Positions 30,342 to 41,400 of a stretch of DNA of 64,000 bases are shown one piece after another. This stretch comes from Gimesia aquarii (GTDB taxonomy: Bacteria > Planctomycetota > Planctomycetia > Planctomycetales > Planctomycetaceae). The notes beneath the pieces are model-generated. The model was not told the origin of the DNA and did not search any database. It worked only from the letters and a program-made list of their open reading frames with translations. The DNA lies in NCBI RefSeq assembly GCF_007748175.1, contig NZ_CP037422.1, positions 3,726,020 through 3,790,019 on the forward strand, written 5' to 3'. A program made the translations under genes and the position numbers. Within the stretch, counting starts at the first letter, position 1; every line of letters starts with the position of its first letter.

Positions 30342-30745
30342 ATAGAGGCATTTGGACTCATGATTGCATCCACATGGCCCCTAATGAACGTACTAGAGCT
30401 CAGTAGAGAGTCCTTAAACGTCCTAATAGCCCTGAGGCAGTGACCATACAGAATGATCCCGTCTCTCACGCTTCCCCAGTAGTAGCGAACGCCCAGCACA
30501 CCTGTGGCGGTCAAGGAGTTACCATAAAGATCCTTCTCTATGCGTCTCCGGACGAGCTCAGGTTTCAGGTTATCTTTTACGTCCCCCATGTTGCGCGGGA
30601 CGGTCCTAGAATCCAAGGAACCACCGGGTCCTAGAGACGGGTTGCTGTCGGATGGAACAGTGGTGATCACCGGACAGCGGTTTCTCTTCAGGGTGGATCT
30701 GAAGAACTGGAAGGTAAAACCCGTGTTATCGCGAAGCAAGGTCAT
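30266..30745 (-). CDS. small protein coupled to the pseudo-helicase, RT operon
   Basis: 159 residues. The start ATG (30745) overlaps the preceding stop as ATGA and is preceded by a strong AGGAGGTG five nt away, which is good evidence of translation. Third codon positions favour C and G as in real genes. The sequence is basic with no domain that I recognise. The stretch DLYGNSLTATGVLGVRYYWG, then SVRDGIILYGHCLRAI, is probably helical. Its last 25 codons double as the structured RNA segment before the RT gene. A role as RT or RNA-binding partner is inference from position. Confidence 0.65.
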   Translation of the reverse strand: MTLLRDNTGFTFQFFRSTLKRNRCPVITTVPSDSNPSLGPGGSLDSRTVPRNMGDVKDNLKPELVRRRIEKDLYGNSLTATGVLGVRYYWGSVRDGIILYGHCLRAIRTFKDSLLSSSTFIRGHVDAIMSPNASIPSYGFACCYLKIFSAKLGRWQHRM

Positions 30746-32199
30746 GTAGACACCTCCTGTGCGACGGGTACTTTTGTGGTTTTACCTGGAGATGAGGAGA
30801 GACCAGGGCCCGACTGTTTCCAGCCGCGCTTCTCGTATCCCCTACATCTACTACGAGTATCTTCAACTGCGATCTTGTCAAACTCGTCGGCTAAGTCAAT
30901 GATTAGTCCCGGAGCCTGGACAGATCGTGTTGCTGATTCTGCAATAGTAGATCGAAACGCACCGATGCCCTGTCCCCCTGCAGCGTTGACTAGAACATCC
31001 GCATCGATGCCATCTTTTTCAGCCTTAGTAGCCGTAATGATTTGTCCCTCAGGATGAGTAGGCTTAGTATTACCAACATCCCCCTTCACTACACTCCGAA
31101 GTTCCCAGGCAGTCAGGCGTTTCTGAAGCTCACGCCCCGCTTCTGTAGACTCAACAAGAATGACTATTTTGGAATAATCAGGGTTAGTAATATGTGGTTT
31201 CCCCTGATAAAAACTCACACCGTATTTTTTCAGTTTTTTTCTGTTGTCGGTTTGAAACGCGCGAGCTATACCAGCGATATAATCATTCCGACGATCATTC
31301 CTCCAGTAATTTTCCTGCTTCCAAGCAAGTCCGCGTTTATTCACGACTGGAGTTGGATAAGAAGGTGGTTTTAACCAAAGAACTTCAACTGCAGTTTCGC
31401 GTGGTACGTTCGAGAATATCGTTTGCCCGGCGATTGCTTCCAGTATCAGTCTTTCAGGAGAAGATAATGAGGTACCTGGCAATACGAAACTGTAACAACG
31501 ATAAGGATGGACACCAAAAATACCCATCGATTCTCGAAAGCTGTCTTTGACGACTTTCGCTGCATCTGGTAGAAGAATGATGTCCCAGTCTTTATTGAAA
31601 CATCCACCCATTAAAACGCCACGCGTGAATAATATATGTGGGCGATTAACATACCAGCCCCCAGACGGCTTCACCCTTGCATCGAGCTCTGGGGCTTCCG
31701 ACTTAAGTTCGTTGCGCATCCGACGAGCCTCCTGATTTGTAATGGTTCGAACTAATATATTGGCCCGTGGAAATACCCGAGCAATCTTCTCGATGTATTG
31801 GACAACCTCACCAGGCCTACCTACTTCGATCTGGCCAAGTGGGTTACCCCATAATGACTGAAGAAAGTCTTTCTCGTCGCCCAAGGTCTTCTTCATGACA
31901 GACTTTGACATTTTCTGTTTTTTGAGAAACCTGCGGTAATCGGTCCTCGTAACCTTAACTCCTGTTTGACGGAGGCGATCCGATAAAATTGGAATCAGTC
32001 CCGTCGGAACGACGAGTTTCCCCTCATAATTTACATCCCAAAGTGCATTATCTTCGACATGCTCTTGAATCTTTCCTTTGTCCGAGTGACTGAACTTTTT
32101 AGTGGTATACTCGATGAGGTCTTTAATCATACGATAATCTACGAAACCGCTCAGTTTTGACGCACCATGATATATCTCAATTTCTACTCTCTTAGCCAT
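30742..32199 (-). CDS. catalytically degenerate SF2 helicase-like protein
   Basis: 485 residues that follow the SF2 (UvsW/ComFA-like) layout without its catalytic residues. TGLIPILSDRLRQTGVKV (66-83) matches the N-terminal module. The Walker A position reads GQIEVGRPGEVVQYIEKIA (122-140), with no GKT. VFPRANILVRTITNQEARRM (142-161) is motif Ia. The DExx position is WDIILLPDAAKVV. Motif III-like is FVLPGTSLSSPERLILEA. The C-terminal lobe has YSKIVILVESTEAGRELQKR (IV), GQIITATKAEKDGIDADVLV (V) and a motif VI without arginine fingers, followed by the usual RSRCRGYEKRGW. Likely an RNA/DNA-binding scaffold for the RT. AAGGAAC precedes ATG 32199. Confidence 0.7.
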   Translation of the reverse strand: MAKRVEIEIYHGASKLSGFVDYRMIKDLIEYTTKKFSHSDKGKIQEHVEDNALWDVNYEGKLVVPTGLIPILSDRLRQTGVKVTRTDYRRFLKKQKMSKSVMKKTLGDEKDFLQSLWGNPLGQIEVGRPGEVVQYIEKIARVFPRANILVRTITNQEARRMRNELKSEAPELDARVKPSGGWYVNRPHILFTRGVLMGGCFNKDWDIILLPDAAKVVKDSFRESMGIFGVHPYRCYSFVLPGTSLSSPERLILEAIAGQTIFSNVPRETAVEVLWLKPPSYPTPVVNKRGLAWKQENYWRNDRRNDYIAGIARAFQTDNRKKLKKYGVSFYQGKPHITNPDYSKIVILVESTEAGRELQKRLTAWELRSVVKGDVGNTKPTHPEGQIITATKAEKDGIDADVLVNAAGGQGIGAFRSTIAESATRSVQAPGLIIDLADEFDKIAVEDTRSRCRGYEKRGWKQSGPGLSSSPGKTTKVPVAQEVST

Positions 32200-32220
32200 C
32201 TGTATGTTCCTTTTAACCCA

Positions 32221-32250
32221 CTAGATTTCAAAAGTACTTTTGAAATCTAG
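32221..32250. promoter_or_regulatory. perfect 30-bp palindrome upstream of the RT operon
   Basis: Arm CTAGATTTCAAAAGT is followed by its exact reverse complement. It lies 22 bp upstream of the pseudo-helicase start. It could be an operator for a dimeric repressor or, as RNA, a 5' UTR hairpin. Confidence 0.7.
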
Positions 32251-32383
32251 AATCAACACCTGGTACACACCATTAACTCAAACCTACCGCCATCCACTTC
32301 AATGCGTCAAGTCCAATATTTTCTTGAAGCCCCTAAGGAGTATTGTGAGACACTCAAACCCAGGAAAGGTTATATAAATCATA

Positions 32384-32640
32384 AAAGATACAGATGACTC
32401 GAAACATCAGATCAAATTCTACATCACGGCAGATGAGCACAACCTAAACAAACTGTCCGCAGCGCTCATGAATACAAACGATGGCTGAGTTCTGTCGTGA
32501 TGTGGCGATAAAGGAATCCCACTATTTGACAAAGAGCATCAAACGACCCAAGGAAAAAGTAGCGCAGATAAGAGTCCTCACTGACACGATAAACTATTCA
32601 AGGCCATCGCGTCCCTGTTATGGGTGATCAGTCTAATGTA
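32384..32640 (+). pseudogene. frameshifted ribbon-helix-helix (MobC/CopG-like) remnant
   Basis: Two reading frames together spell a plausible RHH protein: KHQIKFYITADEHNLNKLSA in one frame, then, after a shift near 32473, MAEFCRDVAIKESHYLTKSI in the other. IKxYxTxxEH followed by an FCRDVA-type helix is the pattern of plasmid mobilisation and CopG-like regulators. Neither frame alone is long or has a good start. Its presence suggests a former plasmid or conjugative element. Confidence 0.45.
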
Positions 32641-32715
32641 CTCGTTCTCATAGATCAGGATCGTCACCAGAATGCGAAAAACTTAGACGGAGTTTTCCAT
32701 GATCTGCCCTCGGTT

Positions 32716-32733
32716 GTCCCCCATTCGGGGGAC
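32716..32733. repeat. short GC-rich hairpin
   Basis: GTCCCCC and GGGGGAC separated by ATTC. It sits in the 660-bp spacer between the RT operon and the next plus-strand gene. The same ATTC loop closes the hairpin at 35853-35870. Confidence 0.6.
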
Positions 32734-32861
32734 ATGATGGCCTCTAGAAATCGATAACATCTATTTTGGTCCTGTCCCATTCGTTATAATCAGGCTTGGT
32801 TTTAATTTTAAATTAAAAAGTATTTTTAGAGTCCGACATCAGACTTAGAAAGGAGTCTAAG

Positions 32862-33716
32862 ATGATCCTGACAAACGCCACTGTTAAAGGTAATCCATTT
32901 ACCCCTCTCAACTGGAGATGGGAAATAGCAGAACAGCTTTTCAGTGAACCAGATCTCGATGAAATACCTGAGCATCAGGTGACCCGGGATGCATTAACCT
33001 ACCTCAAAACCGGGGACAGACTGAAATTCCCCGAGATTCATACTTCCCATCAGATATTTCAGGAAGACGGTCTTCGCCGCGCAGAACTTGAGGCAAGGAT
33101 TCTGGTCGGACAGTCTGACTCAAAAATTGCAGGTTTCTGTAATCTCACTCCGGCAGTGGTTCAGGTTTTCGCCGATCTTTTCTTTTGCGTGCGTGACTTC
33201 CCTGGAACCTCTGACTGGAAACTTATCAAGACAGTCGGAAAGCCACACTTTCGAGGATACTGCAATCACAATCTGCGGCAGATGTGGAACTGGTTCGGCC
33301 TGACAGGGCAATCGGAAGTATTAAATTGGGTGATCCAATCTTACTATGATGAATTTAAACCGGATGATGAGCCAACCCTGAGTGTTTATTTACGCCCTAC
33401 TTCCAGTGTAGACCTAGGACTACAGGCCCTCATAGCAGAACTGGCAGCTCCGATCTTTCATCGCAATAACAGATGGGAGGAAGAATTCATGTTCTATACA
33501 CTATCGATTAAGCTGCTAGCCACGCAAGAAGAGAAGGACAGAGCGTTACAACAATACAAAAAAGACCGTGTAAAATATGTTTACCAATCTTTGACGGGAC
33601 AGATTAAGAGCCAGCCCCCTAGACGAAAAGTAGACAAGACAGCTTCTGGTTCACCAGAAAGATTAATTAAAAAGATCCAAAAGAAACTGAGATCTCTGGA
33701 GCTCAGTGCCAGTTAG
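32862..33716 (+). CDS. unknown protein of mobile DNA, 284 aa
   Basis: Start ATG 32862 has AAAGGAG 6 nt upstream, a strong ribosome binding site. RRAELEARILVGQSDSKIAG, then NLTPAVVQVFADLFFCVRDF, looks like an HTH-type module that could choose a DNA site (a helix, 'GQSDSKIA', a recognition helix). The rest is helical with a basic C-terminus. I do not recognise a named family. Directly followed by two short overlapping genes on the same strand, so it is probably the first gene of a three-gene unit. Unit function unknown; island context suggests mobility or regulation. Confidence 0.65.
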   Translation: MILTNATVKGNPFTPLNWRWEIAEQLFSEPDLDEIPEHQVTRDALTYLKTGDRLKFPEIHTSHQIFQEDGLRRAELEARILVGQSDSKIAGFCNLTPAVVQVFADLFFCVRDFPGTSDWKLIKTVGKPHFRGYCNHNLRQMWNWFGLTGQSEVLNWVIQSYYDEFKPDDEPTLSVYLRPTSSVDLGLQALIAELAAPIFHRNNRWEEEFMFYTLSIKLLATQEEKDRALQQYKKDRVKYVYQSLTGQIKSQPPRRKVDKTASGSPERLIKKIQKKLRSLELSAS

Positions 33717-33792
33717 ACCCTATTTTGCCCCTTTTTACTGGACAGTACTGGGGAAAAGGAAAAAACGTAGTGCAACAACATGGAGGATTACA

Positions 33793-34128
33793 TTGAGTTG
33801 GGATAAGAAGAGAGGAGAACGCCAGTATTACTACAAAAGCCAACGCGTTGATGGCAAACCTGTTAAAATCTATATTGGTCCTGGAAAAAAAGGAGCCGAA
33901 GCAGAGCGGCAGGACCAGGAACGTCGTCTGCAACAGCAGCGTGACAGGCAACACTGGGAGACTATCCTATTCCAAGTTGACCAGGCTACGTGTCACACGA
34001 CGGAATTAGCTTCCCTAGTGACGCTGCTGTATAAAACACTGCTAATTTCCTGTGGCTACTATCTCCACAAAGGACATGAATGGAGGATGCGTAAAAATTA
34101 TGACGGAGCAAACCAAAACACCCAGTAA
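33793..34128 (+). CDS. small basic protein of mobile DNA
   Basis: 111 residues if translation starts at TTG 33793, which has GGAGG about 7 nt upstream; the open frame extends back to 33706 but without a good site. LSWDKKRGERQYYYKSQRVD, then GKPVKIYIGPGKKGAEAERQ, is a two-stranded basic module also seen as a small DNA-binding-like head in island proteins, followed by a Gln/Arg-rich coiled coil. The stop lies inside the next gene. Confidence 0.55.
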   Translation: MSWDKKRGERQYYYKSQRVDGKPVKIYIGPGKKGAEAERQDQERRLQQQRDRQHWETILFQVDQATCHTTELASLVTLLYKTLLISCGYYLHKGHEWRMRKNYDGANQNTQ

Positions 34129-34621
34129 AGCCGAGCAAGAGGCCTTGGAGTCAGTCATCAAAAAAGCCAACTCAGGTGACCAGCGGGCTCTCGGTAAACT
34201 TCGAATATTTCTTGATCAACAGCCCCAGATCTGGAACGAGGTCGGTAACATTGCCAAAATTGCCGAGAAAGCATGGATCACGCTGATTGCAAAAGGCAAT
34301 ACCCTGGCGCAAGAGGCTCTAAAGAAAAAACTGGCTGCACTCAATCAAGAGATCCTAGGGGACTCGAATCATATCTTTGACCAGATGCTGGCAGACGTGA
34401 TTCGAGCGACCTGGCTGGAGATGCATTATCTAATGAGTGTTGATGCTGATGCCACCAACAGAACTGCTGGCCAGAGTACGTTGATGATGAAACGCCTTGA
34501 ATCGGCACAACGCAGGCACTTATTGGCAATCAAGCAGTATTGCCAGATCAAGAAACTTCTATCGGGTGAAAACCAACAGTCCGATCTTAAAATCTTGAAG
34601 CACCGTCAGGACAGCGCTTAA
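34100..34621 (+). CDS. helical protein of unknown function
   Basis: 173 residues from ATG 34100 (earlier in-frame ATGs at 34052 and 34076 exist; GGAGG at 34082-34086 fits 34100 only loosely). All helical: ALGKLRIFLDQQPQIWNEVG, NIAKIAEKAWITLIAKGNTL, and a MLADVIRATWLEMHYLMS helix. It overlaps the preceding gene by 29 nt and so is probably co-translated. No family recognised. Confidence 0.6.
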   Translation: MTEQTKTPSKAEQEALESVIKKANSGDQRALGKLRIFLDQQPQIWNEVGNIAKIAEKAWITLIAKGNTLAQEALKKKLAALNQEILGDSNHIFDQMLADVIRATWLEMHYLMSVDADATNRTAGQSTLMMKRLESAQRRHLLAIKQYCQIKKLLSGENQQSDLKILKHRQDSA

Positions 34622-34875
34622 GTATTCCATGCTCCCCTGAAATGACAACATGCTTATGGGCGTTTCTGTACTGATGATAGACAGCCAATCTTGACACCGG
34701 CTGGCAGAAATAACGGGAAAGCTCTAAGTTCTGGCGAGAAACTTTAGTCGCCCGTAACGGGTGACACTTGTGACGGAAAGTGATCGGTAATGCACCAGTA
34801 AATAGTTCCACAGTCCGCGTCTGGCGTGTCAAATCAGTTCTTATTTTTACTCGCCCCCCTTTGACATTCATTCTT

Positions 34876-35691
34876 TTACCAACTGATTGACGAAAATTGA
34901 ATACCATGTTTCTCAGTAAGCTTAGACCTTACTTGTGAACTCCTTTGATTCAAAACGTAGTTCAAATTGTTGATAACGTCATTAGACCTTGCATCATTTT
35001 CGGCTAACGTGCCCGAAATATCAGCCAAGCCTCCTATAATATTTCCACTATATCCATTCACAAAAGACCTGATAAACAATTGCTGTTCTTGTGTAGAGCT
35101 TTCCTGGCAGTGCCTAACAACGCTTCTAAATGATCGTGCCACTTCCAATCCCCATTCCACCGCTATTGGGTCAACATTTTCAGTCGGCAGTTGTTCTATG
35201 CGAGTTGCATACCTGTCGAAATAGTCCATTATCTCTTTACGGTTTTGAATGCGATGTCCTCCTGAATCGAGACATTTTGGTACCGCATTCCAGTAATTTA
35301 AGGTTGCCATCTTGGCTGGATCTGAAGAGTTGGTAGGTAGATACCTGTTATAAACCACGAATGCAATGAAAACACAAATCAATGCTGGGATCAAAGCATC
35401 ATATCCTTGTTCTCCTTTTTTAATTTTACCTATCGCTGTACACCCCAGTAAAAAACTTCCAAGCCCAAGTAAGATAATGGCAATCCATCCCACGCCCCAA
35501 ATAAAGTTAGTCCAACCAAAGAACCATACGAGGCCTATAAGTATCGCAGACAGAATTCCTAGTCCCCAGTAAATATCAGACTGATCAGTTTCACCATTAT
35601 TCTGTGAATCGCAATTATCAGTCGAAAATGGCCCCTCTATTTGGTTACCCCTTGCATTCACCCTTTTAGTATTGGGATTTTCTGCTTGCAT
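34876..35691 (-). CDS. membrane protein with conserved SFxxGYxGNxxGG segment
   Basis: About 271 residues from ATG 35691, chosen because AGGAG lies 11 nt upstream; the frame is open to 35949 but that part crosses a palindromic element and looks non-coding. Transmembrane segments are GLGILSAILIGLVWFFG, VGWIAIILLGLGSFLLG and LIPALICVFIAFVV. The C-terminal soluble part contains QQLFIRSFVNGYSGNIIGGL, which matches FVGSFLDGFFGNFVGGYH of the lipoprotein at 52667-53980. The two are therefore distant relatives on one island. Function unknown. Confidence 0.6.
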   Translation of the reverse strand: MQAENPNTKRVNARGNQIEGPFSTDNCDSQNNGETDQSDIYWGLGILSAILIGLVWFFGWTNFIWGVGWIAIILLGLGSFLLGCTAIGKIKKGEQGYDALIPALICVFIAFVVYNRYLPTNSSDPAKMATLNYWNAVPKCLDSGGHRIQNRKEIMDYFDRYATRIEQLPTENVDPIAVEWGLEVARSFRSVVRHCQESSTQEQQLFIRSFVNGYSGNIIGGLADISGTLAENDARSNDVINNLNYVLNQRSSQVRSKLTEKHGIQFSSISW

Positions 35692-35829
35692 AATTTGGTC
35701 GCTCCTGCCTAAAGGAAAATAGTTACTCAGCGATAGTTCCTTCCAGCGATCAGTCAGGTATACCTGGTACTTAAGCGCATGAAAAAGGACGCTGAACCAC
35801 AACCGCTCCAGACAACCCCCGCCAAGGGG

Positions 35830-35894
35830 CACCAAAGAACAGCACATGGCCAGCGCCCCATTCGGGGCGCGGCTCAAGGGCTGCTTCTTTGGTG
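35830..35894. repeat. two-tier palindromic element
   Basis: The outer stem CACCAAAGAACAGC (35830-35843) pairs with GCTG-C-TTCTTTGGTG (35880-35894). The inner hairpin GCGCCCC-ATTC-GGGGCGC occupies 35853-35870. It looks like a REP-like or transcribed structured element in the gene-free stretch 35700-36300. Confidence 0.6.
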
Positions 35895-36303
35895 ATATGA
35901 GCCGAAGCTCAAGTGGCGGTATTTGTCTGGAAGCAGACTTGACGCTCACGCGTCGCTCAAATTGTATTCATAGACCGGTTTTTCCCGGTGTACTCTCCTG
36001 TCATATTTCAACTACAACGATTTCAGTTAAATTTATACATTCGTTAACAAATCCTATACAAACAGTGTAGCATATTCAATAAGCCGACCTGCAGGACGTC
36101 GACCATTCTCGATGATTTTACCAGGGGGTTTTGAAAATAGATGTAGACACGATAAAATGTGCACACATCTCGGAAAACGTCAGTGACTTGTTTTTATGTC
36201 ATGGAATCCCGCATCTTAGTCATAGTGACGTGCCCCCACGAATGACACCAGTCACATGACTTGTATGTTTGACTTGTCAGGATCAGACGGTGTAATGGAC
36301 ATT

Positions 36304-36353
36304 GCCGTGGAAAAGACTTCTGAGCGTAGCGAAGAAGAATTTTCCACGACGGC
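36304..36353 (+). ncRNA. hairpin upstream of IS110 transposase, possible bridge-RNA arm
   Basis: CGTGGAAAA (36306-36314) pairs with TTTTCCACG (36340-36348), and CTTCT (36317-36321) with AGAAG (36333-36337), leaving internal loops. Its place between the presumed left end and the transposase start fits an IS110-group bridge RNA. Identity is inferred from position and shape. Confidence 0.4.
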
Positions 36354-36494
36354 AGATCGACCATGACTGGGTCTTTCAAGACCGACACTAAGCAGGATCG
36401 TCGCCGGCTTTTGGATTTTAGCCCGAACAGCCGCCAGAGCCGATATCTAGATCATGCTGAATCGAGCTCGTATCTGCAAGACAGAGACAACTCC

Positions 36495-37480
<986 letters not shown>

Positions 37481-37514
37481 TAACACAGCCGCTTAGTGTC
37501 CTGTTGTTTTTATA

Positions 37515-37565
37515 GCTGTTCTGATCGCCTGTTGGAGCGGAGCGGAAGCAGGCGATCAGAACAGC
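37515..37565. repeat. 17-bp inverted repeat with 17-bp loop
   Basis: GCTGTTCTGATCGCCTG and its exact complement, separated by 17 bp. It lies between the IS110 remnant and the IS3 fragment; the right arm overlaps the stop of the IS3 frame. Could be a transcription terminator or an insertion-sequence end. Confidence 0.8.
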
Positions 37566-37862
37566 TTCGCTTCCTGTACCGGGGCTCTGTAGCCCAGTGA
37601 ACTGTGCGGTCTGATGGAATTGTAATCTCTTCTCCAGCGTTCGATCAGCACTTTGGCTTCCCATAACGTATCGAAGATTTCCCCGTTGAGCAATTCATCT
37701 CTCAGCTTTCCGTTGAAGGATTCGATGTAGCCGTTTTCCCAAGGACTGCCTGGTTCAATGAACAACGTCTTCACTTCCACCCTGCGGAGACAGTCACGAA
37801 CACGCTCAGCCTTGAACTCGGGACCATTCTCACTGCGAATATGATCCGGGATTCTGCGACGG
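37556..37862 (-). pseudogene. IS3-family transposase OrfB, C-terminal fragment
   Basis: About 100 residues of the rve integrase core: IPDHIRSENGPEFKAERVRD carries the second catalytic Asp region, PGSPWENGYIESFNGKLRDE carries the catalytic Glu, and RRDYNSIRPHSSLGYRAPV is the C-terminal signature. The N-terminal half and OrfA are missing. The reading frame continues upstream only into unrelated sequence (a fragment of a small membrane protein gene). Confidence 0.9.
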
Positions 37863-37925
37863 ACACCCAGACTGCCTGTTAAGTGAAACGGGTTCAATCT
37901 GTCTTTACAGTTGAAGGCCGTAAAA
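37863..37925 (-). pseudogene. 5' fragment of small TGSLGV-type membrane protein gene
   Basis: The frame reads NPFHLTGSLGV before breaking into the IS3 sequence. The same peptide (NTFHLTGSLGV) and near-identical flanking bases occur at the start of the intact small gene at 43770-43952, so this is a truncated second copy at the IS3 junction. Confidence 0.65.
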
Positions 37926-38406
37926 GGCCAGTCTACTCACGTCGCTTCTCTACAAAACAGAAGGCTATATACTCTTCGTCGATTTTGTCTCGCATCGCTC
38001 CAGCGATGCGCCGGACGATTCAGCAAAGTCGACTTCGAGCCGGCCTGCCTATTTCACGATGGGACTTATTTCCTGGGCGACTGCAAGAACGATCTCAATC
38101 GGTAAGATCAGAAGTTCAACCAAAACCTGCGTTTCTAATGGTCGGTAGTTGCATAATTATATACTCAAGTTCATCTAAGAACAGCCCCTCATTTTCATCG
38201 AGTGTGGAGCTCCTTAAAGTAGATTTCTGGAACTTATGGTTCGACAAGTTCTTTCACAGTCAAGTTTGAGACAGGGATCAATAAGGAATTTTACTTATTC
38301 CCTTTAGTTTATATTGAGCCACTTTAACTATACGCATTTTTATGCTACTGATAAATACATGCACAGACAAGCATGCTCCTGTCTTGAAGTATGATGTAAA
38401 CAACCG
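37926..38406. other. gene-poor spacer, about 480 bp
   Basis: Contains only a short hairpin (CATCGCT-CC-AGCGATG near 37995). No convincing ORF on either strand. Probably IS debris plus the promoter region of the SIR2 gene. Confidence 0.4.
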
Positions 38407-38439
38407 ATGCAAAAACATTTAGTGAAAAGAGGTGAAGCG

Positions 38440-41400
38440 TTGTCTACAAATGATTTTCCTGACGACAAAAGAGACCCAATCAACGTAATCATTGAAGCAT
38501 GGCGAAAGGGACGGAGAATCGTGCCACTTCTGGGGTCAGGAATCTCTGTCGAATCGGGAATTCCAACGTTGTCCCAGACTCCACAATATCTGGCTGCAAC
38601 ATCACATTGCATTGCAGAGGGGTTATTCGACTTTTCATTCAGTCGATCTAGAAAGAAGGAAAACGAAAAAACTGACAGGTCGGAAATCAGAATCAATCAA
38701 TATCTGCAGAACTTTGGCTGGCCAGATTACGATTCTGTAATCTGGCACATTGGTTCTGATATCAACTCTTCCGAACAAAGTCAATCCGCATTTGAGCTCA
38801 GCAGCAAGCTTGACACGATACTGAAAGAGAAGATGCACGAAGTCGAATATGACCAAAGAGCCCTGGTACTTAGTTTTCATGAATGGTTGAAGGGAATTAA
38901 AACCGAGTTATCAAAGAAGGCCCGAGCAGAGTTTGAATCAGCAATAAAAAAGCAGGAATTAAACGAGTATATTCCACAATGGAAGCCTCTCTTATACAGC
39001 CTGGCTGACAGTAATCCAGATACGATCGATTCCTTTTTTCGTTTCCTGGTTTCGGAAAGAAAACCGGGGGTCAGTCACAGGCAACTGGCTTCGCTAAGTA
39101 AGCTGATGAAAATTGATTTAATCCTGACGATCAATTTTGATTCGCTTCTGGAAATTGCATTGAGAGAAGAAGGCCTGTTGCCGTACGTTTACGATATTGC
39201 CAGAGAAAATGTGCTCCCCCACTCCTCGTTACTGAGTGATCAGCTGTCATTGTTCAAGCTGCATGGTGGTGCTTATGGATTACTTGTGGGTGAATCGCTT
39301 GATCGCTCGCTCGATCAGGAGTCTCGCTCTCGTATCCAAAGTTACCTCAAGGACGATTCACTGTTGGTGTTACTTGGAATCGGTGGTAATGAGCGCCGCG
39401 TGAACGAAATCGTTGATATCAGCCTCCCTCTGAGTGCTGCAAACGGTTCAGAAGAACAAACACGCGCGATCTGGATACACCGGTCTGCGATACCTGAATA
39501 CTTTGCAGGAAGGCCGAGAGGAGCATTCCTGACAAAACAGTGGTATGACCCTGGAAAATTTTTAACGGAACTTTATTTTAGAGCTGCGAAACATCAGACA
39601 CGAACCAGAGTGCCTTATGCTGCGCATACAACACAACCCCATGGTCTCGAGAGTCCCCGGGTAACAGATGCGGTCAGCGATAACGATAATCATAAAAAAT
39701 CGGACGCCATAGGTTTTAGCGGTGATGAACTTTTCAGGAAGCAGCCATTTCATATCGTAAGTCCTCCATTCGAATCGGACCCCTCTAAGCAAAGACGGTT
39801 ATGTGATATCTCACAGAAATTGCAGGAATTGGCACGCAATTGTCGTGGATACCGGGTGCTCTGGATAGACTGTGAATCTTTCCAGACGATTGGTGGCCTG
39901 GTATCCCATATTCTTGAGGCCTGTAGAAACTCCGACAGAAAACTCCCCCATATTGTTCAACCCACGGGAACACATGAACGTTCAGATGAAGTGGATAAAA
40001 AGGAGAAGCCCTCTTCCGTAAAGAAAGCCATTCGTTCTGTTCGCCGGGCGCTTTCACGCGATACCTACGTGCTGGTATTGGACAGTATGGGCAGCTTCGC
40101 GCGTCCCATGACACTACATCACGGGGTTGTCAAGTCCAGCGTGGAGCGTACCGGATATCGCCTTCAACAGTTTCAGGAATTCATCGAAGCACTCATTTTG
40201 CCTGCAAACAATGGCTTTTTTAGTGGGATAGGCAGTTCCGCGATCTGTCTCGGGTTGACCCCCGTAACATGGAGATTTCAAGAAGATATAACTTTAGTAT
40301 CAAATGGGCCCCATGATACCGAATTGGGGGAACTCTTTACCATGGAATTAAAATGGAGGCAGCGTCTCAAAAAGATATCTGATAAGCCTAAAACGCGATA
40401 CCTGTATGAATGGCATGAATTCGATTATGCAGAGCATACTGATGATGCGCTTGATATTCTGCGAGCCCTGGGAAAGTCACAACAGGTTGCTCTTAACGAC
40501 GATCATGTTATTGCGTCGCTTTTGTCAGTATTTAGAAGACCGCGCAACGAACTGATGGTTCGAGAGTTACTTTACACTTTTTTTACCAGCCCTACTTCCG
40601 ATGACAATTCCATCGAACAACGGATAGAACAGATTGTTACGCTCAACAGCTCTGGTCTGGACTCATTGCAACGTCTCGAAGGAGGCTATATCTGGTTTCG
40701 CAACGACGTACGAGATTCGCTTTACGCGAAACTATCTAAGTTTGCACCCGCACTGACTACAGACGGCAAGCCCAGAAATGAAGAGGACAATGAAAAAATT
40801 ATCCAGACGCTCATCACACTGGTGTCCATTCACCGTTTTGCGGCTGATTATTATTATAACGAGCTTTTCCTTGCGTCTCATGATCCTGAAATGTTTCTCG
40901 AATATCTTTATCATCAAGTGTCATTCATTCGGCAGCTGACATCTTTAAATCTTCTACTGAGCAATACCGCTTTTAAAAAGTCCTTTGACAAATTCACCAA
41001 GCAATGCCAGAGAAATAAGGTCCCACTTTACTCTCAATTCTGGGAGTACCTTTTCGCTCAGAACACAAAAGGAAAACTAAGAAAATATATTTCAAACGAG
41101 AGAAGTCAGCATATCTGTTCTCTTCGTGATTGTATCGAGCGAGAGCGAGATTTTATACTGACTTCTTTCCCTGCAGATCGAGCTCTTGAGGCCATTTCCT
41201 CTTTTTTGACTGAAGACTTACAAAGAATTTCCTTAACATACCAATCTTACAATACGAAATGGAAAGAGCTGAAGGAATCGAGAGATAGTTCTGCAGAAGA
41301 GATCGAACGGTTTTTCTGGACCTTGTCGGACCTTCGAGCGCGAGTCTTAAGAGAGAAGTGTGATTTTGGCGGCTGTATTCGGGAAAGATTGAAGCAGCTG

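Noticed and set aside
35692-35949. N-terminal extension of the membrane protein at 34876
   Set aside because: The sequence lies over a palindromic element and an ATG with a ribosome binding site at 35691 fits better.
37883-38269. 128-codon plus-strand ORF in spacer
   Set aside because: Overlaps IS3 and membrane-gene fragments on the other strand and has no domain.
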